Shown here piece after piece: positions 29,347 to 38,827 of a DNA stretch of 64,000 nt (position 1 is the stretch's first letter; every line of letters starts with the position of its first letter). The stretch is from Priestia filamentosa (GTDB lineage Bacteria; Bacillota; Bacilli; Bacillales; Bacillaceae_H). The notes under the pieces are model-generated. The model did not search any database, had not been told where the DNA came from, and saw nothing but the letters and a program-made list of their open reading frames with translations. A program made the position numbers and the translations under genes. The stretch spans positions 62,001 through 126,000 of the forward strand of contig NZ_FXAJ01000007.1 of NCBI RefSeq assembly GCF_900177535.1. Reading direction: 5' to 3'.

Positions 29347-30027
29347 TTGGAGGTTATTCGATTAGAGAACGTTAGCAAAGTATATGGCAAAGGAAAAAAT
29401 GCGGTTACGGCTTTAAATACAATCAATTTAAACGTTCAGTCAGGAGAGTTTGTTGCAATTGTTGGTTCATCAGGTTCTGGGAAAAGTACCCTACTTCATA
29501 CGATTGGTGGTCTTAATGCCCCTACAGAAGGCAAAGTTAAAATAGAAGGTGAATTCATGTACTCTTTATCAGATGAAGCCCTTTCTATTTTACGTCGTCG
29601 AAAAATTGGTTTTATATTTCAATCCTTTAACCTCGTACCTATTCTGAATGTTGAAGAAAATATACAATTACCCGTGTTGCTTGATCATCAGAAAGTTGAT
29701 CATGCTTATTATGATGAGATTATCAATTATTTAGATATAAAAGATAAGCTTTATGCATCACCCTCAAATCTTTCTGGAGGACAGCAACAAAGAGTGGCAA
29801 TTGCTAGGGCTTTAATACATAGACCTTCTTATATATTGGCTGATGAACCTACTGGAAATTTAGATAGTCAGACAAGCAATGATGTGATAGATCTTCTCCA
29901 ATTAACTGCAAAGAAATATAAACAAACTTTGCTTATCATTACGCACGATATGAAGATAGCAGAAAGAGCTAGTCGAATTATACAAATAGAAGATGGTTCT
30001 ATACAAAAAGATATGTCTTATCATTAA
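29347..30027 (+). CDS. ABC transporter ATP-binding protein (MacB/LolD-type)
   Basis: 226 residues, TTG start after AAGGCGGAG. Walker A GSSGSGKST, Q-loop FQSFNLVP, signature LSGGQQQR, Walker B YILADEPTG and switch His in ITHD are all present. It is the first gene of a four-gene operon with a large FtsX-type permease (14 bp gap), a response regulator and a kinase. Such transporters act as antimicrobial-peptide resistance or lipoprotein/peptide release machines rather than as importers. An AGTATA-G-TATACT palindrome lies in the promoter region at about 29303-29316. Confidence 0.93.
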   Translation: MEVIRLENVSKVYGKGKNAVTALNTINLNVQSGEFVAIVGSSGSGKSTLLHTIGGLNAPTEGKVKIEGEFMYSLSDEALSILRRRKIGFIFQSFNLVPILNVEENIQLPVLLDHQKVDHAYYDEIINYLDIKDKLYASPSNLSGGQQQRVAIARALIHRPSYILADEPTGNLDSQTSNDVIDLLQLTAKKYKQTLLIITHDMKIAERASRIIQIEDGSIQKDMSYH

Positions 30028-30041
30028 GGGGCTTAATAGAA

Positions 30042-32432
30042 ATGCTAATTCATCAAATGTTAACAAAAAAGTATTTATTGCATCATAAAAAAAGAACCTT
30101 ACTTACGTTATTAGGAATTATTTTATCTATTGCACTCATTACTTCAATCGGAACATTCTTAATTAGCTATCAGCAATATTCTCTTGAAAAAACGAGAATT
30201 GAGTATGGTTCTTATCATATAAAAATAGAGCATGTTAATATTCAAGATGCTAAACGTTTACAGGCAAACCCACAAGTTAAAAAAGTCGGTTTATCATCTC
30301 AACAAACTCTATTTTTTAACGATAACAGTAAATTTAAACTTAAATCAATTGACATGCAAGCCTATTCTATGTTGCCTTTCCATACTATCCATAAACAAAA
30401 GAAGAATGGCCTAATTATGGAAGAATGGGCAGCAGCCAAATATAAAAAAGATGGAAATATAAAAAAAACTGTAAACCTAATGGATGCCTCCGGATTAGAA
30501 CATTCTTTTTATATACAAGAGATCGTAGAGAATAATCAAAGTCTTCGAGAAGACCAAGATTTGCAAGCATTTAACGTTCATAAAACAATCCAAAAGACCA
30601 ATGATATGGAAGTTTATGTTAAATTAGACCCACAGGCAAACTTTCATGAAGTATACAACCAGGTTTTAACTTATATTCCTAAAAAAAATGTTGAACTAAA
30701 TTATCAATTAATTGATCTTGAATATTGGAATAACACTGGAGATGGAAATGGTAATGCATTTAAATCTGTAATTTATATTTTGCCAACTGTCATTGTTGTT
30801 ATTGCAACGATAGCTTTTATTTTCAATACTTTTCAAATTAGTGTTGTAGAACGCCTTCGTCATATAGGTTTATTAAAAACAGTAGGTGCTACAAAACGAC
30901 AAATTCAAAAAATGATTGTATACGAAATGGCTCTTTTGGGAGTAATCGGCATACCGATTGGTCTCCTATTAGGGATTTTAGGGTTTTGGGCTATTTTAAG
31001 CGCTTATCAGTTCATTTTTGAAGAGAATGAACTTTCATTATTTTATTTCAAGATTATTTTGTCTCCTACTGTTTTTATTTTAAGTAGTTTAATCGGATTA
31101 TTATCCCTTATCATTTCAGGATTAATCCCATTAAAAATTGCAAGCAGAATATCTCCATTAGCTACTATAAAAACCCCTATTAACCGTAATACTTTTAAAA
31201 TTAAAAAGATAAATACGTTTATGCAAAAGTGGATAAATATTGAAACTGTTATGGCAATAAGGAATATTAGACGCAACAAGTTAAGATCTCTAACTATTAT
31301 ATTTTCTCTGTCCTTCAGCGTCTTCTTATTTATTACTTTTTCAATTTTTTCTACTGAATTACTCGATATGGAGTTAAAGGAAAAAACAGATGGAGAGTTT
31401 CAACTTAATTTTTATGAGCCAGAGCGATTACCTACTTCGCTATGGAGAGATTTAGAAAATATTTCAGAGGTGCAAGAAAAGTACATTCATTATGAAAGTT
31501 CCCCTGCTCAAATGTTACTCCCATCGATGGCTTCAGATAAAATGAAGGTACAAGGAAATCAAGTTGTAAATTTAGATGGAAAGTCGTTCTCCTCTATAAA
31601 TTTAACAATTACCTCTCTTACTGATGAAAATAAAACGTTTTTGATGAAGAAGCTTATAGATGGTTCATTAAATAAGAAAAAATTAATTCAAGAGCAAGGA
31701 GTCATTTACATTCAAGCAAATAATAGCAAATCTTCGGTGCAAGTTGGGGATGAAGTTTACGTTCGGCTTCAAACTAATGACACAGATCGTTTAAATGATG
31801 TGAAAAAGGTGAAAATATCAGGAATAGTTAAGCTCAATCAATTCGAGAACAAAATTATGGCTTATCCTGAAGTCCTTTCTTTTATAAATAATCAAAAGGT
31901 AAATCGCATTTCACTTTTCTTAAATAGTAATAACAATGAAAAAAAGGTTGAAAAAAGTTTAAATAAATTAGCAGTTCAATATCCTAATATCGATATTGTT
32001 AATGAATTGAAAATTCAGCGCAATTTATCATCTTTGTATTTACAGGTACAAATATTGCTCTATGGATTCCTCATTGTAATTGGCTTTATAGCAGTATTAA
32101 ATATCTTTAACACTACCTTTATGAACATCATTCTGCGTAAAAGTGAATATGCGACTTTACAAGCCATCGGAATGTCTATAAAAAGCATGAGAAGGATGAT
32201 TACAGCAGAAGGAATACTCTATGGGATTATAAGCGTTATGATAGGAAGTACTGTAGCAAAAGTTGTGGGATTTTTACTGTTTTTAAGTAGTGGAACTCCA
32301 CAAGGGACAGGACATTTAAAATTATATATTACTTCTTGGTTTGGAATTTTAATCATTTGTTATATCTCAGCGAGAGTTTCGTCAAGAATACTCAAAAAGA
32401 TCCAATGGAAGGATACATTGCGAAATGAATAA
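30042..32432 (+). CDS. FtsX/MacB-type ABC transporter permease
   Basis: 796 residues. A first membrane helix (about 20-42), an extracellular domain (45-235), three helices (about 247-370), then a repeat of the layout: a helix near 415-435, a large extracellular domain (440-670) and three C-terminal helices. This is a duplicated FtsX-like arrangement with eight helices, different from the ten-helix BceB type encoded at 34492-36348. VERLRHIGLLKTVGATKRQI in the first coupling loop and KSEYATLQAIGMSIKSMRR in the second are typical FtsX cytoplasmic loops. The substrate is not known. Confidence 0.9.
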   Translation: MLIHQMLTKKYLLHHKKRTLLTLLGIILSIALITSIGTFLISYQQYSLEKTRIEYGSYHIKIEHVNIQDAKRLQANPQVKKVGLSSQQTLFFNDNSKFKLKSIDMQAYSMLPFHTIHKQKKNGLIMEEWAAAKYKKDGNIKKTVNLMDASGLEHSFYIQEIVENNQSLREDQDLQAFNVHKTIQKTNDMEVYVKLDPQANFHEVYNQVLTYIPKKNVELNYQLIDLEYWNNTGDGNGNAFKSVIYILPTVIVVIATIAFIFNTFQISVVERLRHIGLLKTVGATKRQIQKMIVYEMALLGVIGIPIGLLLGILGFWAILSAYQFIFEENELSLFYFKIILSPTVFILSSLIGLLSLIISGLIPLKIASRISPLATIKTPINRNTFKIKKINTFMQKWINIETVMAIRNIRRNKLRSLTIIFSLSFSVFLFITFSIFSTELLDMELKEKTDGEFQLNFYEPERLPTSLWRDLENISEVQEKYIHYESSPAQMLLPSMASDKMKVQGNQVVNLDGKSFSSINLTITSLTDENKTFLMKKLIDGSLNKKKLIQEQGVIYIQANNSKSSVQVGDEVYVRLQTNDTDRLNDVKKVKISGIVKLNQFENKIMAYPEVLSFINNQKVNRISLFLNSNNNEKKVEKSLNKLAVQYPNIDIVNELKIQRNLSSLYLQVQILLYGFLIVIGFIAVLNIFNTTFMNIILRKSEYATLQAIGMSIKSMRRMITAEGILYGIISVMIGSTVAKVVGFLLFLSSGTPQGTGHLKLYITSWFGILIICYISARVSSRILKKIQWKDTLRNE

Positions 32433-32449
32433 GAAACGGAGAGAGAAAT

Positions 32450-33145
32450 ATGACACGAATACTATTATTAGAAGATGATGCCTCACTCGCATTGGGGCTG
32501 GATTTTTCACTAAAAGAAGAAGGATATGATATTACGCATGTAGAGTTGGTTCAAGAGTGTAAGGAAGTCTTTGAGAAGGAGGAGTCATTCGATTTAGCTC
32601 TTCTTGATGTTACACTTCCAGATGGAAATGGTTATGAAATGTGTAAATATATTCGGGAGCAATCTGATATCCCTATCATCTTTCTTACTGCAATGGATGA
32701 TGAAGTAAATGTTGTACTTGGTCTAGATATTGGAGGCGATGATTATATTACAAAGCCCTTTAGAGTGAGAGAACTACTTTCACGTATTCGAGCCGTACTA
32801 AGAAGAAAAGGAAAAACTGATTCTGGTCATCTTTTAAAAAGCGGTTCAATTACTCTTGATATAGAACGTGTGCTATTGAAAAAAGATCGCAAAGAAATTC
32901 CCCTTTCCGCACAAGAGTACAAGTTATTACTAATATTGATGAACAACCCAGAAAAAATATTAAGTAGGGAAAAAATCTTTGATCTACTTCTAGAAGGCGG
33001 AGGAGGATTTTTCGAAAATAATACATTATCGGTTTATATTAAAAGATTACGTGAAAAAATTGAGGACGAGATTGCTTATCCAGAGTATATTTTGACACAT
33101 CGGGGGCTCGGGTATAAATGGAACAAACGAGTAATAAGAGAATAA
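32450..33145 (+). CDS. OmpR-family response regulator of the ABC operon
   Basis: 231 residues. Receiver with E8-D9-D10, phospho-acceptor D53 (LLDVTLPDGNG) and the conserved Lys in ITKPF; winged-helix DNA-binding part ending YILTHRGLGYKW. It starts 17 bp after the permease and overlaps the kinase gene by 28 bp. A likely target is the palindromic operator upstream of the lipoprotein gene, and perhaps its copy at 38281. Confidence 0.93.
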   Translation: MTRILLLEDDASLALGLDFSLKEEGYDITHVELVQECKEVFEKEESFDLALLDVTLPDGNGYEMCKYIREQSDIPIIFLTAMDDEVNVVLGLDIGGDDYITKPFRVRELLSRIRAVLRRKGKTDSGHLLKSGSITLDIERVLLKKDRKEIPLSAQEYKLLLILMNNPEKILSREKIFDLLLEGGGGFFENNTLSVYIKRLREKIEDEIAYPEYILTHRGLGYKWNKRVIRE

Positions 33146-34389
33146 GTTTCTTTGAGTTATGGCAAAATCCTGAGATGAAAAGTATGCGGAGGTTTTTTCT
33201 TATTTTTTCACTTCTGTTTACTGTCATTATTGGGTATGGAACCTACTTTTTTGGCCAGCAGTTTAAAACTGAATATGTAGAGTCAAACGCTGCTATTACG
33301 GGGGCACTATTGGATCAACATCCAGAGCTTCAAGAAGATTTAATGGTCCTCCTTACGAAAGATGTGAGCGAGGATGACAAAAGGATAGGAATGAATATTC
33401 TACACGAACACGGAATTTCATCCGACCTTTCTATGGTGTTCTTCCCAAAATTAAATGAGTTTTTTAAAACGTTCATGATTTGTGCTATTTTCATTTTCCT
33501 ATTATTTTTTGGTTGTTTAATAGGGATACACTACTGGTTCTCAAAAAGAATATATACTAAAATTCGCGGGCTAACAGCCTACGCTGATCAAGTATTAGAA
33601 GGAAAATCTATTTCATCACTTCCTGAAATTCGAGAAGGCGACATTTCAAAACTTTTACATAGTTTTAATCGGATGCGTGTCGTAATCCAAGAAAACATCG
33701 CTGAGTTGAAGAAGGAAAAACGTTTTCTTGTAAATTTAATGTCAGATATTTCTCATCAATTGAAGACCCCTTTAGCCGCTTTAACAATGTATAACGATAT
33801 TATGACCGAAAAAGAGCTGTCAAAAGATCAGCAATTTATGTTTTTAGAACAAGGAAAGCAACAGCTAGAACGAATGAATTGGCTTATACAGAGTCTTTTA
33901 AAGCTCGCCAAGCTAGATATCGGTGCTATTCAATTTCAGAAAAAGCATGACTCTCTTGTTCGCACAATTGAAGGAAGTGTAAACATTTTAAAAGAACTTG
34001 CAATACAAAAAGGAGTTCAAGTAACAGTTTTAGAAGCACAAGATTATAATTTGAAACACGATTCAGATTGGATGACAGAAGCATTAGTGAATGTCATTAA
34101 AAACGCTATCGAGCATACTCCACCAGGTAAAAATGTTTCAATTATGTTAGAAAAGAGTGATACTTTATGTAAGATACATATCCGTGATCAAGGAAACGGC
34201 ATAGAACGTGATGAAATACGAAATATTTTCAAAAGGTTTTATCAAGGAAAGAAAAACAAAAAATCTGGATCTGTGGGAATTGGTCTCTCGTTAAGCAAGG
34301 CCATCGTTGAAGGACATAATGGAATTATTCAAGTTCAAAGTCAAATAGGTGTAGGAACAACTTTCACGTTTGTTTTTTCGAAAACCTAA
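33118..34389 (+). CDS. Sensor histidine kinase of the ABC operon
   Basis: 423 residues. Membrane segments at about 26-46 and 118-138 frame an extracellular region of about 70 residues; a HAMP domain follows, then DISHQLKTPLA with His 213, VIKNAIEHTPPGKN, DQGNGIERDE and SVGIGLSLSKAIV. The sizeable sensor loop separates it from BceS-type kinases, which have almost none. The ATG at 33118 overlaps the regulator gene; an internal ATG at 33175 is an alternative. Confidence 0.9.
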   Translation: MEQTSNKRISFFELWQNPEMKSMRRFFLIFSLLFTVIIGYGTYFFGQQFKTEYVESNAAITGALLDQHPELQEDLMVLLTKDVSEDDKRIGMNILHEHGISSDLSMVFFPKLNEFFKTFMICAIFIFLLFFGCLIGIHYWFSKRIYTKIRGLTAYADQVLEGKSISSLPEIREGDISKLLHSFNRMRVVIQENIAELKKEKRFLVNLMSDISHQLKTPLAALTMYNDIMTEKELSKDQQFMFLEQGKQQLERMNWLIQSLLKLAKLDIGAIQFQKKHDSLVRTIEGSVNILKELAIQKGVQVTVLEAQDYNLKHDSDWMTEALVNVIKNAIEHTPPGKNVSIMLEKSDTLCKIHIRDQGNGIERDEIRNIFKRFYQGKKNKKSGSVGIGLSLSKAIVEGHNGIIQVQSQIGVGTTFTFVFSKT

Positions 34390-34421
34390 AACTTGTCGTA
34401 AACAAGAACAAAAGGCAACAG

Positions 34422-34465
34422 AAAAAAGCAGGGATAATAAATAAGATTAAGTTATCCCTGCTTTT
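34422..34465. terminator. Bidirectional terminator between convergent operons
   Basis: AAAGCAGGGATAA pairs with TTATCCCTGCTTT with T-rich flanks; it serves the kinase gene (plus) and the BceB-like gene (minus). Confidence 0.85.
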
Positions 34466-34491
34466 AATTTAATGAAGCTAATTAGCCCATT

Positions 34492-36348
34492 TCATTCTTC
34501 AATTTTCTTCGGAAGAACAATCCCTTTATATAATCGAACAGTAATCAAGTAATATACAGCATATATAATTAAGAAAATAACAATTGGAAACCAAACACGG
34601 AAGTAAGGATTAATTAAAATAAATGAGAAAATATTCATCCCAATCAATACGTGTGCAATTCCAATAAGAGCTGGAAATAAGAAAACCAAAAATATCTCTC
34701 TATATATGGACTTCGTTAACAATTCCTGACGCACTCCGATTTTTCGAAGCATCTGATAACGCATAATATCTTTTGATGCACCTGAAAGAATCTTAAACAT
34801 TAAACAGCTTGCCATCATGGCTAAGAAGGCAATCCCTAAAAAGAAACCCATAAATACTGTCCCACTTGAAACGCCATAAAACATCTCATAAGTTGAGTAT
34901 TTACTTCTCAGTTGCTCAGCGTCTATATTTTGATATTTATGGAGTTGTAAATCATCAAGTTTCTTCCATTGTTCTTTATAAGATTCAAACTCTCCTGTGT
35001 TTCCGATAAAAACACTACCTTCTTTTCCTTGAATCTTTCCATAAATGTTCTCATCTACGATTTTAATTTTGTGATCTGGATGTACATAATAAGGTTCAAT
35101 CCCATTGAGGGCTTCTTGCCATTTGGTTGGAATTTGGACAGAACTGTTACTCTTTTCAATACTATCTTCTAAAACAGACCCTGAAGGAAGATTTTCAGAA
35201 ACCGGCTTAAATTCATTAAACCCTTCTCTACCTTCCTTGCTATGCACCAAAGGACGATTGTTTTCTAAATCTTCTTTTAGATAATAGACATACTTATCAT
35301 CTGTTTTATAACGATATTGATATTTTTGTTTAAATGTAATCTGACTTAAAATTTTATTTTCTTGTGCTGTTGGGTTATGTGTGACAATGTCATATATTTC
35401 CGAACCATTTGCCATAAGTAGAACATTATTTTTAAATGCCATCCCAGCCGAAATCGCTCCCGCTCCAAGAGCAACTAACATGGCTACAGTTGCTAATACT
35501 TTTGTTAAACTATTAACACGAAAATTCAGCTGAGCAAATGTAAAAGCATTTATCCCCTCTTCTCTCAGCTTTTTATTGTTCTTCAATTTTTTAATAATGA
35601 AAGGAAGAAGTGAGATAAAAAGCAGATACGTTCCTGAAGTAGTTGCAATTAATGCAATGATGATTCCTACTTCTTTAAGTACACCCATCTTGATCATAGA
35701 AGTGTAACCAATAGCTAATAAAATAAATGCTAGAAATGAACCAATAACATTCTTCTTTCCTTTCATATAAACACGTTCTACTTGCATTTCTGAATGAACA
35801 AGTTGGAGTACGGTTACACGTGAAAGTTTTATACTATTCATCATAGCTGATAAGGTAAACATGATAAGGAAAAAGATACTCGTTATAGTCATAGATGGGA
35901 TATAAAATGCATGATATCCTCCTCCGGTAAATTCTAGCTGTTTCATGAGTAGCTGACCAATTCCTTGTGCAAGACCAATGCCTAAGACAATTCCAATGAA
36001 AAGAGAGACAACTCCTAAAACGATGGTTTCAATAAACATAAGTATTGTAATTTTATGTTTTTTGGCCCCTAACATCATATACATTCCAAATTCCTTTTGC
36101 CGTAACGACAGCAGGAATGAGTTGGCGTATAAAATATAGAAGAACGTAATAACTGCTAATAAAAATGAACCAGTATGAAAAACGAATCCAATAGACTGAA
36201 TGATAGAATTTCCTTCAATAAAAGCTTTGTTCAATGCTAGTGTTTGAAATAAATAAAATATCGAAATAGACATTACAAGTCCAGCTAGTAACACAATATA
36301 ATCTTTTAGTTTATTTTTCATACCGGACATGGAAAGCTTAAATAACAT
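34492..36348 (-). CDS. BceB-type ABC permease (antimicrobial-peptide resistance)
   Basis: 618 residues with about ten membrane helices and a large extracellular domain of roughly 200 residues (about 315-520) between helices seven and eight, the hallmark of BceB-type permeases. RQKEFGMYMMLGAKKHKI and MRYQMLRKIGVRQELL are FtsX-like coupling loops. These proteins both detoxify peptide antibiotics such as bacitracin and act as the flux sensor for a partner kinase. It follows its ATPase gene by 16 bp. No BceRS pair is adjacent, so regulation must come from elsewhere. Confidence 0.9.
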   Translation of the reverse strand: MLFKLSMSGMKNKLKDYIVLLAGLVMSISIFYLFQTLALNKAFIEGNSIIQSIGFVFHTGSFLLAVITFFYILYANSFLLSLRQKEFGMYMMLGAKKHKITILMFIETIVLGVVSLFIGIVLGIGLAQGIGQLLMKQLEFTGGGYHAFYIPSMTITSIFFLIMFTLSAMMNSIKLSRVTVLQLVHSEMQVERVYMKGKKNVIGSFLAFILLAIGYTSMIKMGVLKEVGIIIALIATTSGTYLLFISLLPFIIKKLKNNKKLREEGINAFTFAQLNFRVNSLTKVLATVAMLVALGAGAISAGMAFKNNVLLMANGSEIYDIVTHNPTAQENKILSQITFKQKYQYRYKTDDKYVYYLKEDLENNRPLVHSKEGREGFNEFKPVSENLPSGSVLEDSIEKSNSSVQIPTKWQEALNGIEPYYVHPDHKIKIVDENIYGKIQGKEGSVFIGNTGEFESYKEQWKKLDDLQLHKYQNIDAEQLRSKYSTYEMFYGVSSGTVFMGFFLGIAFLAMMASCLMFKILSGASKDIMRYQMLRKIGVRQELLTKSIYREIFLVFLFPALIGIAHVLIGMNIFSFILINPYFRVWFPIVIFLIIYAVYYLITVRLYKGIVLPKKIEE

Positions 36349-36364
36349 GTTTGAACCTTCTTTC

Positions 36365-37126
36365 TTATGCTTTTTGTGTTCCTATATTAGCTAACACATC
36401 TAAAATTTCTTTATAGAATACTTCACGTGAAGCAGTCCGATGGATTTCTTTATACAATTCACCATCTTGTATAAACAAAATACGTTTGCAGTAACTTGCA
36501 CTAAAGGGATCATGTGTAACCATCAAAATGGAAACGTCTTGATCTTCATTTAAATTTGCCATTGCTTCTAATAAACTCGTGGCATTTTTAGAGTCAAGAG
36601 CTCCAGTTGGCTCATCTCCTAGGATGAGAGCTGGTTCATGAACAAGTGCCCTTGCAGCTGCAGCACGCTGTTTTTGTCCACCAGAAATCTCTGAAGGATA
36701 CTTTTTTAAAATTGCTGAAATCCCTAGCATTTCAGCAACTTTTTCGACTTTAGGACCAATGTGACGAGAAGCAACACCTTGTAAAGAAAGAGGCAATGCG
36801 ATATTTTCATATATAGATAGATTATCTAATAGATTAAAGTCTTGAAAAATAAACCCGAGCCTTTGAGAACGGAAATCAGATAGCTCCCCTTGCTTCATTT
36901 GTGTAATATCTTTTCCTTCGATTTGAATACTGCCATCTGTAACTTGATCCAATGTCGAGATTACATTTAACAATGTAGTTTTTCCGGAACCAGAAGGACC
37001 CATAATTCCAACAAATTCACCTTCTTGAATCGAGAATGACACGCCTTTTAAGGCTAGGAATTGGTTTTCACCTTTTTTACCATATGATTTTTTGACATTT
37101 TTCACGTCTACAATTGATGCTTGCAT
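36365..37126 (-). CDS. BceA-type ABC transporter ATPase
   Basis: 253 residues; Walker A GPSGSGKT, Q-loop FQDFNLLD, signature ISGGQKQR, Walker B LILGDEPTGALD and the His in VTHD. It is the partner of the BceB-like permease downstream. Ribosome site GGAGGATAAAAA. It stands in the middle of an operon DUF418-bceA-bceB. Confidence 0.93.
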   Translation of the reverse strand: MQASIVDVKNVKKSYGKKGENQFLALKGVSFSIQEGEFVGIMGPSGSGKTTLLNVISTLDQVTDGSIQIEGKDITQMKQGELSDFRSQRLGFIFQDFNLLDNLSIYENIALPLSLQGVASRHIGPKVEKVAEMLGISAILKKYPSEISGGQKQRAAAARALVHEPALILGDEPTGALDSKNATSLLEAMANLNEDQDVSILMVTHDPFSASYCKRILFIQDGELYKEIHRTASREVFYKEILDVLANIGTQKA

Positions 37127-37164
37127 TTTTTATCCTCCAATTTTTCTTTTTATTTAGCTATCCT

Positions 37165-38196
37165 TCATTTTTTCATGAGGAAAGGCCCCATTTTCCAATA
37201 CGTCACAATTCTCCAAATCCACTCAAGAGGTCCCATTCTAAATAATCGTAGCCAAATAAGACTGAAAATGATTTGAATTAAGTAAATAGCTAAACATATA
37301 TATAGGGATTGCATATACGTCATAGCTGAAGCAGACTTGAATAATAAGTTTCCTGCTAGTAAAATAAATGCTGTTTGTCCAAGATAATTGGTTAACGCCA
37401 TACGGCCGTAATATTTGAGTGGTGATAGCAATATTCTTACCATCTTTGTTTGCAACAAGAGCAGCAGTAATCCCACGTAAAAAGCTGAAATAATGGGCCC
37501 GACTGTCACACCCATTTTCAAAAATTCACTAGCTTGATCCATTGCTCCATCCTCAGAATATAAAATCATATTTTGAAAAGGAGATTGGGGAATTAAACTA
37601 TATTGGACCACTAACCCAAACAAACTTAGGAAGAATGTGATTACTGTAAAGACAAAGACTTTCTTTGTTTTTTGGGATAAGTTTTCAAATACTCTGTACT
37701 GTCCAGCAGAAAGACCTAATAAAATAAGTGGAAGAGTTAATAGTAATTTCTCTCCCATAACTCCGAACCAAATTAACAAAGTTATACCTATAGCTAAATT
37801 AATATGCTTATTCACTTTATAGAAAGGCATCACAATAAAACCGCAAATAGCATAATACTTTAATGCCTCTCCTGGCTGAAATATAGAATGTATGACTCCA
37901 AAAGCCAACAATATAATAATTCTGCGTAAAAATAGAATATAGCCATTTTTCCCTTTTTCCTTTGCGCGAGTAATAAAGATATAAAACCCTACTCCAAATA
38001 GAAATGAAAATATGGAATAAAAGCGACCTTCTACAAATAAGTATAAAAATCGTTGATAGCTTACATCGGGTGTATGTGGTGCTGGAATATTTATGTCAAG
38101 AAGAGCAAGAATATTGACTAAAATAATGCCCAGCAATGCAAAACCTCGAATATAATCAAGTGACTCAATTCTTGGATTTATAGTATTCCTTTCCAT
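37165..38196 (-). CDS. DUF418 membrane protein
   Basis: 343 residues from the ATG behind AAGGAGCG; in-frame codons further up lack a ribosome site. RIESLDYIRGFALLGIILVNI at the N-terminus and GRMALTNYLGQTAF near the C-terminus are the family's two signatures; about eight to ten membrane helices. The family is related to acyltransferase-like membrane proteins and its function is not established. It heads the bceA-bceB operon, so it may take part in the same stress response. Confidence 0.88.
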   Translation of the reverse strand: MERNTINPRIESLDYIRGFALLGIILVNILALLDINIPAPHTPDVSYQRFLYLFVEGRFYSIFSFLFGVGFYIFITRAKEKGKNGYILFLRRIIILLAFGVIHSIFQPGEALKYYAICGFIVMPFYKVNKHINLAIGITLLIWFGVMGEKLLLTLPLILLGLSAGQYRVFENLSQKTKKVFVFTVITFFLSLFGLVVQYSLIPQSPFQNMILYSEDGAMDQASEFLKMGVTVGPIISAFYVGLLLLLLQTKMVRILLSPLKYYGRMALTNYLGQTAFILLAGNLLFKSASAMTYMQSLYICLAIYLIQIIFSLIWLRLFRMGPLEWIWRIVTYWKMGPFLMKK

Positions 38197-38280
38197 GCAA
38201 CAACGCTCCTTATCAATATTTCCTTTACTGATCTTACAAAACAGGATTAAAAACACCTATTGTTTTAACTTACAAAGTCT

Positions 38281-38296
38281 CTTACATTTTTGTAAG
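38281..38296. promoter_or_regulatory. Palindromic operator of the TTACA-N4-TGTAA type, copy 2
   Basis: CTTACA-TTTT-TGTAAG, 84 bp upstream of the DUF418 start. On the minus strand it is followed by TTGTAA, an 18-bp spacer and TTTAAT, a usable sigma-A promoter, so the operator would lie just upstream of -35, an activator position. It shares the same six-base arms with the operator at 28412-28435. Confidence 0.62.
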
Positions 38297-38350
38297 ATAT
38301 AAAAAAGGAGAGTAATGGATTAAATTCGTGTACAACATATTTATATAAGA

Positions 38351-38396
38351 AAAAAACGCTGCAACCCTTATTCTTATGGTTTGCAACGTTCTTTCT
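38351..38396 (-). terminator. Stem-loop terminator
   Basis: Minus strand AACGTTGCAAACC pairs with GGGTTGCAGCGTT (one mismatch) and ends in TTTTTTTC. It would stop transcripts from the EamA gene before the DUF418 promoter. Confidence 0.7.
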
Positions 38397-38578
38397 TAGA
38401 GTAGAGATACAATATCCCGCTTCTCTATCATCTACACTTTATAATAATGTATATTTCTAACATATCTTTATAAAAAGTTCACCGATTTTACATAAAATTT
38501 TCATGAATTAGAATCTCTGTTCCACCTTAGAAAATATAATTTTTTAGTCTCGATCATTTATCTTCATCACAATAAATA

Positions 38579-38613
38579 GGCACAAACTTCTTGGTAAACA
38601 AGGAATCTGTGCC
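38579..38613. terminator. Stem-loop, GCACA/TGTGC family
   Basis: GGCACAAACTTCTTG against CAAGGAATCTGTGCC, then TTCTCTTTC. It resembles the dispersed hairpins at 23150 and 54971 in its outer arms. Confidence 0.6.
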
Positions 38614-38827
38614 TTCTCTTTCTTTTCTATACAGTTTTTTCATTTCTTATTGATTAATTATAATAGAAATTTTCTTATAAGTGGTTAATAGTTCTATTGT
38701 ACATTGCTCACTTTTATATCTGCCTCAATATTTAACTAAGCATCTATTAATTTTAGAAGAGCTCTTGCTTATTCACTATCTCATTTATGGATATCGTATA
38801 ATTCTTCATCACAACAAGTGTAAGGGA

